In this document: piece after piece, positions 8,843 to 16,246 of the stretch | How the letters are laid out: the number at the start of each line of letters is the position of its first letter | Position numbering within the stretch: the stretch's first letter is position 1 | Origin: Novosphingobium sp. JCM 18896 | Lineage (GTDB): Bacteria > Pseudomonadota > Alphaproteobacteria > Sphingomonadales > Sphingomonadaceae | DNA: 64,000 nucleotides | Direction: 5' to 3' | Assembly (NCBI RefSeq): GCF_025938095.1 | Contig: NZ_JAPCZF010000004.1 | Span: forward strand, 372,001-436,000 | Notes under the pieces: generated by a model | Told to the model about the DNA's origin: nothing | The model's database searches: none | What the model saw: the letters and a program-made list of their open reading frames with translations, nothing else | Program-made: the position numbers and the translations under genes

Positions 8843-9172
8843 TTAGCGGCTGTAGGCCACGCGGGCAGCAGCCGGAGCCATCGCCGTGCGCGCTTCGATC
8901 TGCGAGCGGACGTCGGCGATCACCGCGGTGCGGCATTCCTGCGACTTGGCTTCGAGCGAGAGGTGCACGTTGGCCAGACGCTCGCCGCAAACGGCGCGTG
9001 CAGCCTGGTCGACGCGGATCGCGAGGCGCTGCTCGCCATCGGCGGTCGACAGGTCGAGACCCTTGAGCGTGAGGATCGCCGAGTCCTGGGCGAGGGGGTT
9101 TTCGGTGGTGGTGTTCGCGGACGCCGAGGTCGCGAAAGCAAGTGCGGCGAGAGCCGCCAGACCAATCTTCAT
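8843..9172 (-). CDS. UrcA family secreted protein
   Basis: 109 residues when started at the ATG at 9172, which has AGGAG six bases upstream; ATGs at 9178 and 9196 are less well placed. A signal peptide (KIGLAALAALAFATSASA) is followed by the UrcA pattern: a strand with DLDL-like KGLDLST, RIDQAAR-like IRVDQAAR with VCG, and a second Cys in ECRTAVIADVRSQI. UrcA-type proteins are small periplasmic proteins common in sphingomonads. Their role is unknown; the two cysteines probably form a disulfide. Confidence 0.78.
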   Translation of the reverse strand: MKIGLAALAALAFATSASANTTTENPLAQDSAILTLKGLDLSTADGEQRLAIRVDQAARAVCGERLANVHLSLEAKSQECRTAVIADVRSQIEARTAMAPAAARVAYSR

Positions 9173-9297
9173 CGTCATCTCCTGTGCGTTAGGCAAGCGC
9201 CGCTGTTCGGCGATTGACGCCTACATAAAGCCAGGAGATGAAACTTACAATACTGCGGTCTAAATTATTCTTTTATTACTTGGGTTGTCTCCAGTTA

Positions 9298-9669
9298 TTA
9301 CTTCACCCGGATCGTCAGGGTGGCCAGATCGGTCACATGGCCGAGCAATCCGATGGGCAGATCGGCTTCGGTCGAGCTGTCGCGGACCGAGACGGTGATC
9401 GTCCGGGCATAGGGGGCAGACCATTCGCGCACCGCATCCATGGGCACCCGGACGCGCCAACGATTCTGGCCTTCTACAATGACTTGGCGGCCGTTGATCA
9501 GCACGGGCGCGGCGGCATCGGCGCGGTGGCCCGAGACCAGCAGGCAGCTCTCGGCGCCGCACGAGACGAGGCGCGTGCTCGCTTCGCTCGCCGCCATCGC
9601 GGGCGAGGCAAAGGCGGCGGTGAAGGCCGCGCCAGTCAGCAGAAGTCGGGAAAGGTCAGTCCAGGGCAA
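9298..9669 (-). CDS. Small secreted protein of unknown function
   Basis: 123 residues. The N-terminus (LLLTGAAFTAAFASPAMA) is a clear signal peptide. The remainder is predicted beta-rich, with two cysteines (SCGAESC). I do not recognise the family. Its start overlaps the end of the TPR-sulfotransferase gene by 14 bases, so the two are co-transcribed and it may act in the same envelope process. Confidence 0.68.
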   Translation of the reverse strand: MPWTDLSRLLLTGAAFTAAFASPAMAASEASTRLVSCGAESCLLVSGHRADAAAPVLINGRQVIVEGQNRWRVRVPMDAVREWSAPYARTITVSVRDSSTEADLPIGLLGHVTDLATLTIRVK

Positions 9670-11227
9670 TGCCTGCCTCCTCGAAGAAAAGCCTCACGGG
9701 CTCCAGAATTTCGGCGTGCTGCTTCCAGCGCGCGACCGAATCGGCGTAGATCGGCCGACGGACCTGCGCGGCGCTCGGCGTCGAGACGGGCGCGGCATTG
9801 GCGTGGAAGCTCAGGCAGTCGTCCGACCAGTCGAGATCGCAATGCGCGAGCAGGCGGCGCGTCTGGCCTTCCTGGTCGGCGACCAGATCCTCGTAACGCA
9901 GTTCGAGCACGCGGCCGGGCAGCGTCTCGCGCCAATGCGCCATCAGGCGATCGAAGCGGACATAGTAGGCGGCGATGTCGAGCAGGTCGTAGCTGTAGTC
10001 GTAGTAGCGCGAGCTGACCGCGAAGAGGTTGCGGAAGTTGCTCAGCACCGTGTCCATCGGGTGGCGGCGCAGGCAGACGATCTTCGCCGCGGGCAGGGCC
10101 TTCGCGATGAAGCCGGCATAGAGGAAGTTGCCCGGGAACTTGTCGGTGAAGCGCAGGCTCGCGTCGCGGCGGTGGTGGCTGGCGCGCTGGAGGAAGTCCT
10201 GGCCGATCGCGTCCATGTCAGCCTGCGCGGCCATGGCGACGGTCTCGGGGTCGAGCACCACCGGCGTGCGCGTGCCGGCAGCCTTCTTGACCGCGAGCGG
10301 CATTGCCTGGAGCTCGCCGGCGCTTTCGACCAGCGGGTGCGACGAGAGGATGCGGTCGACCAAGGTCGTGCCCGTGCGCGGCATGCCGATGACGAAGATC
10401 GGCGCCTCGACGGCGGTTCCCGGCTGGGCCGCGGTGAGCGCGCCGGCCGCTTCGACCGCGTCGAACACCACCGCATCGCGTTCGAAGGTATAGGGCAGGG
10501 CGCGGCGGTGCTCGCCATTCGCCGCGCAGAGCGTGTCGAGCGCCTCGGCCGGGCGGCCCACGTCTTCGAGCTCCTTGGCCAGCGCATAGCCCAGCAGCAG
10601 GCGGCCCTGGCCGTCGCGCGTCGCATTGCGCACTCGGCCCAGTCGCTCGACGTGGTTGCGGGCTGTGGTCTGCTTGCGCAGGCCGGCGAGCAGGTGGTGC
10701 GCGCGGGCATTGCCGGGCTCGAGCTTGAGCAGGTCCTCGAGCGCGGCGTCGGCTTCGTCGGTGCGCCCGAGGAAGTTCAAGGTCACCGCCTGGTTGTAGC
10801 GGTACTCGGTATTTTCGGGTTCGATCCGCACGGCTTCGACGAAGTGCGGCAGCGCGGCGGCGTGGTCGCCGAGGCGGGCGTAGACGCAGCCCATCGTGTC
10901 GCGGCTGAGTGCGTCGGTCGGTGGTGCCTGCTCGGCATCGCGCAGCATGGCGGCGGCGTCGCCGTCCTGGCGGACCAGGGTGAACAGCTTGGCGAGCTGG
11001 GCGCGGTATTCGCCCTGCGGGTCGAGTGCCACGGCATCGGCGATGTGCTTGATGCCCTGGCGGATGCGGCCGGCGCTGGATTCGACGATGCCGAGGAGGA
11101 AGTGGCCTTCGGCGTCCTTGGCGTTCTCCGCGATCAGGGTCGTGGCGAAACGGTGCGTCGCGCCCAGATCACCGCGCATCAGTGCGCTGCGAGCGGCTTC
11201 GATCCGGGCGGAACGCATGCCGGTCAT
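9656..11227 (-). CDS. TPR-repeat sulfotransferase family protein
   Basis: 523 residues. The N-terminal half (about 1-240) is a run of TPR-like helix pairs. The C-terminal half is a PAPS-dependent sulfotransferase domain with the 5'-phosphosulfate loop (IGMPRTGTTLVDRILSSHP, about 275-293) and a 3'-phosphate-binding segment (LRRHPMDTVLSNF). It would transfer sulfate from PAPS to an unknown acceptor. TPR-sulfotransferase fusions are common in sphingomonads. The start overlaps the sterol-desaturase-like stop by 4 bases (TGA within ATGA), and the 3' end overlaps the small secreted protein. Confidence 0.88.
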   Translation of the reverse strand: MTGMRSARIEAARSALMRGDLGATHRFATTLIAENAKDAEGHFLLGIVESSAGRIRQGIKHIADAVALDPQGEYRAQLAKLFTLVRQDGDAAAMLRDAEQAPPTDALSRDTMGCVYARLGDHAAALPHFVEAVRIEPENTEYRYNQAVTLNFLGRTDEADAALEDLLKLEPGNARAHHLLAGLRKQTTARNHVERLGRVRNATRDGQGRLLLGYALAKELEDVGRPAEALDTLCAANGEHRRALPYTFERDAVVFDAVEAAGALTAAQPGTAVEAPIFVIGMPRTGTTLVDRILSSHPLVESAGELQAMPLAVKKAAGTRTPVVLDPETVAMAAQADMDAIGQDFLQRASHHRRDASLRFTDKFPGNFLYAGFIAKALPAAKIVCLRRHPMDTVLSNFRNLFAVSSRYYDYSYDLLDIAAYYVRFDRLMAHWRETLPGRVLELRYEDLVADQEGQTRRLLAHCDLDWSDDCLSFHANAAPVSTPSAAQVRRPIYADSVARWKQHAEILEPVRLFFEEAGIALD

Positions 11228-12117
11228 GCCGTGGCCGCCGGTTCGGTCTGGTCGTTGTCGGCGCGGCGCGCCTTGTAGCGATCGATCAGCGGCTGGAACG
11301 GGAACACCGTCTGCTCCCAGATCGACAGGCGACGGCGATCGTCCTGGCCCACGAGCACGCCTTCGCCTTCACGGTAGGTGCCGAAGATACGGTCGAGCAG
11401 GATCAGCGAATTGCCGTAGTTGCAGCGCGTGCTCTCGTAGTCGGTCGAGTGGTGCAGGCTGTGGTGGCGGATCGTCGTGAAGAAGAACGAATACCAGATC
11501 GGCGGGTTCGACCGGACGTTGGCGTGAGCGAAGGTCGCGATGACGCCGGTGGTGCTGAATGCGGCGAACAGTGCGGTCTTGTCGACGTCGAAGAAGGCCA
11601 GCACGCTCAGGCTGATCAGGAACAGTTCGATCGGGTTGCCGACCGCGCCCTTGGCGGCGTTGAGCTGGGTGATGTGGTGATGCGGCGCGTGGGTCAGCCA
11701 GAACGGCGTCACGTTGTGCATCAGCCGGTGCATCCAGTACTGGCCGAATTCGAAGACCACCACGACCAGCGCGACCTGCGCGAGCCAGGGCAGGGCGGCC
11801 GCCCAGGCGGTGGTGATGCCGAGCGAGGCCTTGAGTGCGCGCAGCGGCTCCTCGGCGACGTTTTCGGTCAGCCAGGCGATGAGCGTGCCGCTGAGCACGG
11901 CGTAGAACAGGTCGGTGAAGAACTCCTGCTTGTTCATGCGCCAGCCGGCGTGGCGTTCGTGGACCTGCTCGAGCAGCAGCACGATGATCACGATCACCGG
12001 GCCGGCGGCGATGATGGTTGCCGGATGGTCGAGCAGCGACTTGGGGCCGAAGGCCCAGAAGCAAAGCACCAGCGCGATCATCGCTGGGGGAAGCAGGTTG
12101 AAGACTTTGTCCTTCAT
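11224..12117 (-). CDS. Sterol desaturase / fatty acid hydroxylase family membrane protein
   Basis: 297 residues, several membrane helices. The histidine boxes of the di-iron hydroxylase superfamily are present: HRLMH, HAPHH and HHSLHH. Such enzymes hydroxylate or desaturate sterols, carotenoids, sphingolipids or ether lipids with O2. Pairing with a sulfotransferase suggests a hydroxylate-then-sulfate step on a lipid; this is inference from the 4-base overlap and shared operon. First gene of the three-gene minus-strand set. Confidence 0.87.
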   Translation of the reverse strand: MKDKVFNLLPPAMIALVLCFWAFGPKSLLDHPATIIAAGPVIVIIVLLLEQVHERHAGWRMNKQEFFTDLFYAVLSGTLIAWLTENVAEEPLRALKASLGITTAWAAALPWLAQVALVVVVFEFGQYWMHRLMHNVTPFWLTHAPHHHITQLNAAKGAVGNPIELFLISLSVLAFFDVDKTALFAAFSTTGVIATFAHANVRSNPPIWYSFFFTTIRHHSLHHSTDYESTRCNYGNSLILLDRIFGTYREGEGVLVGQDDRRRLSIWEQTVFPFQPLIDRYKARRADNDQTEPAATA

Positions 12118-12186
12118 GCCATCACACTGCGCTGCAGTGCGTCATGAGGGCAGGCGCTATTTGGCGATGAAAGCCATAGCTTGGGT

Positions 12187-13125
12187 CTATGACCTGTGCT
12201 GGGCGCGAATCCTTCGGATCACCTCGTCCCAGAACAGCTGGGTCGCAGTGTCGCGCGCCGTCTCCGCCCGCGCGAGCAGGAAGATGTCGTAGGACGGCTC
12301 GAAATCGGCGTGGAGCATCGGCCAGAGCCGGCCCTTGGCGACCTCGCTCTCGGCGGCGAGGATCGGCAGGAAGCCGATGCCGATGCCGTGGACGATCAGC
12401 CGCCGCGCCTCGTTGATGTCCTCGGCGAGGCCGCTGACCCTGGTGCCCAGGCGGTAGCGCCGGCGCAGGTGGGTGATCTGTTCGATCTCGTCTTCGCCGG
12501 TGAGGACGAAGTCCTGGTCCTTGAGTTCGCCCAGCCGGCTCACGCGGTAACCGAAATAGGCGCTGCTGCGCGAGCAGTAGAGCTGCTGGCGCTCGACCAG
12601 CAGCGGCTCGTACATCAGGCTGCCGCGCACGCTGCTGTCGTAGCCGACGCCGATCTCGACCTCGCCCTGTTCGAGCGCGTCGAGCACCTGGCGCCAGGGC
12701 GAGACGCGGATTTCGACGTGGATCGCGGGATTGCGCCGGTGAAAGCTGGCGATCGCCTCGTCGAACTCGGTCGAGACCAGGCCCGAGACGATCTGCATGC
12801 GCACGATGCCTTCGACGCGCTTGGTCGCCTGGGCGATCTGGTGCGGCATCATCCGCGCCGATTCGAGCATGTCCTCGCACAGTGACATCATCGCCTTGCC
12901 GGCCGCGGTCATCTCGACGCCGGTGGCGTGGCGGTGGAGCAGTGTCGTCCCGACATGCTCCTCGAGCCGCTTGAGCGCGGCGCTGATGCTCGGCTGCTGG
13001 CGGTTGAGCTGCCGCGCCGCCGCGCCGATGCCGCCGGCGCGGACGATGTCGACGAAAGTGCGCATCAGGTTCCAGTCGACCCGGCTCGCGAACTTCTTGT
13101 CAATCAGCGGGGCGCGATCGCTCAT
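12187..13125 (-). CDS. LysR family transcriptional regulator
   Basis: 312 residues. The winged helix-turn-helix (about 17-78, with GGIGAAARQLNRQQPSIS as recognition region) is followed by a periplasmic-binding-protein-like effector domain. It is divergent from the 2-oxoglutarate oxygenase gene at 13266 with a 140-base gap, the classic LysR layout, so that oxygenase and its downstream genes are the likely targets. Confidence 0.9.
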   Translation of the reverse strand: MSDRAPLIDKKFASRVDWNLMRTFVDIVRAGGIGAAARQLNRQQPSISAALKRLEEHVGTTLLHRHATGVEMTAAGKAMMSLCEDMLESARMMPHQIAQATKRVEGIVRMQIVSGLVSTEFDEAIASFHRRNPAIHVEIRVSPWRQVLDALEQGEVEIGVGYDSSVRGSLMYEPLLVERQQLYCSRSSAYFGYRVSRLGELKDQDFVLTGEDEIEQITHLRRRYRLGTRVSGLAEDINEARRLIVHGIGIGFLPILAAESEVAKGRLWPMLHADFEPSYDIFLLARAETARDTATQLFWDEVIRRIRAQHRS

Positions 13126-13265
13126 CCTCGGTGCTTTCCTTGATCGGTCGCTTGATCGGCCGACTTGGTGTCGCGGCTAGATCGGCCAAGTCATAGATCA
13201 AATCAATGCAAATCATCGAACTGTCGTAACTACCCCTATGACCCGCTCCGCCTAAGGGTGGGCGC
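13126..13265. promoter_or_regulatory. Divergent LysR/oxygenase control region
   Basis: This 140-base intergenic region separates the divergent starts. GATCGG occurs three times on the plus strand, at 13142, 13154 and 13180, the last two as GATCGGCC. These are plausible regulator contacts, though no unambiguous LysR dyad was found. Confidence 0.4.
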
Positions 13266-14258
13266 ATGACCGTGCTGCCCCTCGTCGACATTTCCATGCT
13301 GGCCAGCGAGCGCCTCGAGGACCGGCTCGCGGTCGCCGAGGCGCTCGATCGCGCCTGCGCCGAGGCTGGTTTCCTCTACATCAAGGGAACGCAGCTCGAC
13401 GCCGCGGTGTTCGGCCGGCTGCTGTCGCGGGCCGAGGCCTATTTCGCGCTCGACCAGGCCGCCAAGATGCGCAGCTACATCGGCGCTTCGGAAAACCACA
13501 GCGGCTACGTACCCGTGGGCGAAGAGGAGTTCGGCGTCGGCACCAGCGATCTCAAGGAAGCCTACGACGTCAACTGCGACTACCAGCCGACCACCGGCCG
13601 CCGGCCGCTGCTGGGGCCGAACATCTGGCCCGACATGCCAGGCTTCCGCGAGGACGTGCAGGCCTATTACGGCCACGTCACTGGGATCGGCCGCCAGTTG
13701 TTTCGGGGTTTCGCGCTCGCGCTGGGCCTGCCCGAAGACCATTTCGAGGCGCATCTGCAGAACCCGCCGAGCCAGCTTCGCCTGATCCACTATCCGTTCG
13801 ATGCCAGCGCCGAGGATCGCCCCGGGATCGGCGCACACACCGATTACGAGTGCTTCACCCTGCTGTTCGCGACGGCGCCCGGGCTGCAGATCGTCGACCG
13901 GCAGGGCGACTGGGTCGACGTGCCGCTGATCGAAGGCACGATGATCATGAACATCGGCGACATGATGGAGATCCTCTCCAACGGCCGCTACGTCGCCACC
14001 CGGCACCGGGTGAAGAAGGTCCGCGAGGAGCGCTATTCCTTCGCGCTGTTCCATGCCTGCGACTACGACTACGTCGTCGCGCCGGCGGTGCATGGCGAGG
14101 CGCCGCGCTATGCACCGCTCAAGGGCGGCGAGCATCTGTTCAACCAGACCGCGCAGACCTTCGCCTACCTCAAGCGCCGGGTCGCCAGCGGGCAATTGGT
14201 CCTGGCCGATGCGGTGCCGCTCGATTCCTTCGGGCAGCGGAGCCTGGCCGGCTCATGA
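13266..14258 (+). CDS. Isopenicillin N synthase-like 2-oxoglutarate/Fe(II) oxygenase
   Basis: 330 residues. N-terminal DIOX_N region (about 5-130) and jelly-roll oxygenase domain (about 165-280). The iron triad is His191, Asp193 (HTD) and His247. Arg256 and Ser258 (RYS) form the 2-oxoglutarate or substrate carboxylate clamp. Members oxidise small molecules such as ethylene precursors, amino acid derivatives or plant-type metabolites; the substrate here is unknown. Its stop overlaps the start of the next gene by 4 bases. Confidence 0.9.
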   Translation: MTVLPLVDISMLASERLEDRLAVAEALDRACAEAGFLYIKGTQLDAAVFGRLLSRAEAYFALDQAAKMRSYIGASENHSGYVPVGEEEFGVGTSDLKEAYDVNCDYQPTTGRRPLLGPNIWPDMPGFREDVQAYYGHVTGIGRQLFRGFALALGLPEDHFEAHLQNPPSQLRLIHYPFDASAEDRPGIGAHTDYECFTLLFATAPGLQIVDRQGDWVDVPLIEGTMIMNIGDMMEILSNGRYVATRHRVKKVREERYSFALFHACDYDYVVAPAVHGEAPRYAPLKGGEHLFNQTAQTFAYLKRRVASGQLVLADAVPLDSFGQRSLAGS

Positions 14259-15142
14259 AGCTGATGGATCTGCTCGGCGTCATGCCGCCGGTGGGGGCGG
14301 ATGGCCCGGCTTTCCCGAGCCGGCTGCTCGGCGCGTTCCGGCGCAAGAGCATCAGCTTCTGTACGGGGCTGACCGACGAGACCAGCGTCGTCTACTGGTT
14401 CCAGTCGCGAAGCTTCACCATCGACCTGCGCCTGCCCGACGCGGCGGCGACGCCGGTGCTCGCGCGGCAGGGCTGGGTCGGCGACACCTTGTGGGATGCC
14501 GACAAGCAGGAACTCTCCTGGGCGGTCGAAACGGGCTATCAGTTGCACAATCAGTGGCCCGAACCCGCGCGCTTCCACTACATCGGCAACAGCGTGCTCG
14601 AGTTCGCGCCGTCGGGCGCCTATGTCGAGGACTGGCGCCAGCAAAGCTCGACCGGCCCGCTGCTCGGTCTGCGGCTGCTGGGCATGCTCGATCGGCGTAC
14701 GGGGCAGGAGCGACCGATGGACGGCGGGCTCATCCTGGCCGGCGAGCATATCGCCTATGCGCAGTCGCGGCCGCCGTCGATCCACCAGGCGCTGCGGAAC
14801 GCTGCGAGTCTCGACCAGGCCCGGGCCGACGGGATCGTCACGGCGCGCGAGATCGAGAGCTACGAGGTCTCGGTGGCGATCGGCGGCCGGACCGTCACCC
14901 ACAGCACCCAAGCGAACGCGGTCGGCCAGGAGATCGCCACGGGCGACTTCGAACTGCAGCCCGACGGATCGGTGATCCTGTCGCGACTGATCGACGGCGA
15001 ACTGCGCGGCCTGCGTTTCGCGGTCGATCTGCATCTGCCCGAATTCGCCTTCGCGCGGCAGACGCCCTGCGATCCCGAGGCGCTGCGCTGGATGGAAGCG
15101 GAGCAGGACCATCTCGCCCGGCACGCATCGATCGCGCTGTGA
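14255..15142 (+). CDS. Unrecognised 295-residue protein
   Basis: No signal peptide and no membrane segment. The sequence is rich in predicted beta strands (VVYWFQSRSFTIDLRLP, ARFHYIGNSVLEF), reminiscent of a lipocalin-like barrel, and ends in a helix. I do not recognise a named family. ATG overlaps the oxygenase stop (ATGA), so it is translationally coupled to it and most likely handles the same substrate. Coding is supported by the overlap and the intact frame. Confidence 0.7.
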   Translation: MKLMDLLGVMPPVGADGPAFPSRLLGAFRRKSISFCTGLTDETSVVYWFQSRSFTIDLRLPDAAATPVLARQGWVGDTLWDADKQELSWAVETGYQLHNQWPEPARFHYIGNSVLEFAPSGAYVEDWRQQSSTGPLLGLRLLGMLDRRTGQERPMDGGLILAGEHIAYAQSRPPSIHQALRNAASLDQARADGIVTAREIESYEVSVAIGGRTVTHSTQANAVGQEIATGDFELQPDGSVILSRLIDGELRGLRFAVDLHLPEFAFARQTPCDPEALRWMEAEQDHLARHASIAL

Positions 15143-15188
15143 ACAGGATCTCGCTTCTTCCGACGCGCAGGGTCGCGGCGACCCGGGT

Positions 15189-15755
15189 ATGGCTGGCGCC
15201 ATGACCATCCTGTCCCATATCTCGCCGCGCCGCGCGCGCCTCGTCCTCCTGCCGCTACTGCTGGCGCCGCTCCCGGCCGCGGCCGCCGAACCGGCGCGTG
15301 CCGCGACCGCCGAGATCATTCCGCTGCCGCTGAACCCGGTCCTGCCCGCAGGCCAGCGCCTGTGCACGGCGAAGACCGCATCGGGGCTGGGCTACATGAT
15401 GCTTCGCCCGGCGATGGGAGCGAAGCCGGCCGAGAGCGACTTCGTGCTGGTCAACTACATCGGCTACCTGGCCGCCACCGGCGCCGTGTTCGACCAGGGC
15501 ACGCAGGCGGCCTTTCCGGTCAACGGGGTGATCCCGGGCTTCTCGGAAGGGCTGCAGATGCTGGCGAAGACCGGTGTCGCGCGCTTCTGTATCCCCGCGG
15601 CGATGGGCTATGGCGCCCAGGCCTCTGGGCCGATCCCGGCGAATTCGGACCTGGTGTTCCAGGTCGAGCTGCTCGATTCCAAGTCCGCTGCGGAAATCGA
15701 GGCTATGCGCAAGGCCAGCGGCGCCGAAACCACGTCGGGCAGGCAACAGGAGTAA
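15189..15755 (+). CDS. Periplasmic FKBP-type peptidyl-prolyl isomerase
   Basis: 188 residues; a second ATG at 15201 is an equally plausible start. A signal peptide (LVLLPLLLAPLPAAAA) precedes an FKBP domain (about 65-165) with VLVNYIGYL, VFDQGT, the hydrophobic pocket run VIPGFSEGLQML, and the closing strand DLVFQVELL. It would isomerise X-Pro bonds of exported proteins. It sits immediately before the molybdenum hydroxylase genes, whose large subunit is exported, so it may help fold that enzyme. That link is inference. Confidence 0.86.
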   Translation: MAGAMTILSHISPRRARLVLLPLLLAPLPAAAAEPARAATAEIIPLPLNPVLPAGQRLCTAKTASGLGYMMLRPAMGAKPAESDFVLVNYIGYLAATGAVFDQGTQAAFPVNGVIPGFSEGLQMLAKTGVARFCIPAAMGYGAQASGPIPANSDLVFQVELLDSKSAAEIEAMRKASGAETTSGRQQE

Positions 15756-15763
15756 GGAAAGCG

Positions 15764-16246
15764 ATGGCTTTTACCGTCAACGTCAACGGCCAGGATCGTC
15801 AGGTCGATCTGCCTGGCGCCATGCCATTGCTGTGGGTGCTGCGCGACGAGCTCGGCCTGCTGGGCACCAAGTTCGGCTGCGGCATCGCGCAGTGCGGGGC
15901 CTGCACGGTCCATGTCGACGGCGCCGCCGTCCGCTCGTGCAGCCTGCCGCTCGAGGCCGTGGGCGAGGGCAAGGTCACCACGATCGAGGCGATCGCCAAG
16001 TCGCCGGTCGGCGCCGCGCTGCAGGCGGCTTGGGTCGAGCACGACGTGCCCCAGTGCGGCTATTGCCAGTCGGGCCAGATCATGACCGCCTGCGCCGCTT
16101 TGACGGAAAATCCCAAGCTGGGCCGCGCCGGCGCGGTCGAGGCGCTCAACGGCAACATCTGCCGCTGCGGCTGCTACAACCGCATCGGCGACGCGGTCGC
16201 CGCCGTCGCGCAGAAGCTCGAGGGAGGCGCCCGTGCCAAGGCCTGA
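15764..16246 (+). CDS. Isoquinoline 1-oxidoreductase-like small subunit, (2Fe-2S)2
   Basis: 160 residues. The N-terminal plant-type ferredoxin domain has CGIAQCGAC with a following Cys. The C-terminal four-helix domain holds the second cluster in CGYC and CRCGC. It passes electrons from the molybdenum site in the large subunit (next gene) to an acceptor. The start has GGAA nearby and follows FKBP by 8 bases. The 3' end overlaps the large-subunit start by 14 bases. Confidence 0.92.
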   Translation: MAFTVNVNGQDRQVDLPGAMPLLWVLRDELGLLGTKFGCGIAQCGACTVHVDGAAVRSCSLPLEAVGEGKVTTIEAIAKSPVGAALQAAWVEHDVPQCGYCQSGQIMTACAALTENPKLGRAGAVEALNGNICRCGCYNRIGDAVAAVAQKLEGGARAKA

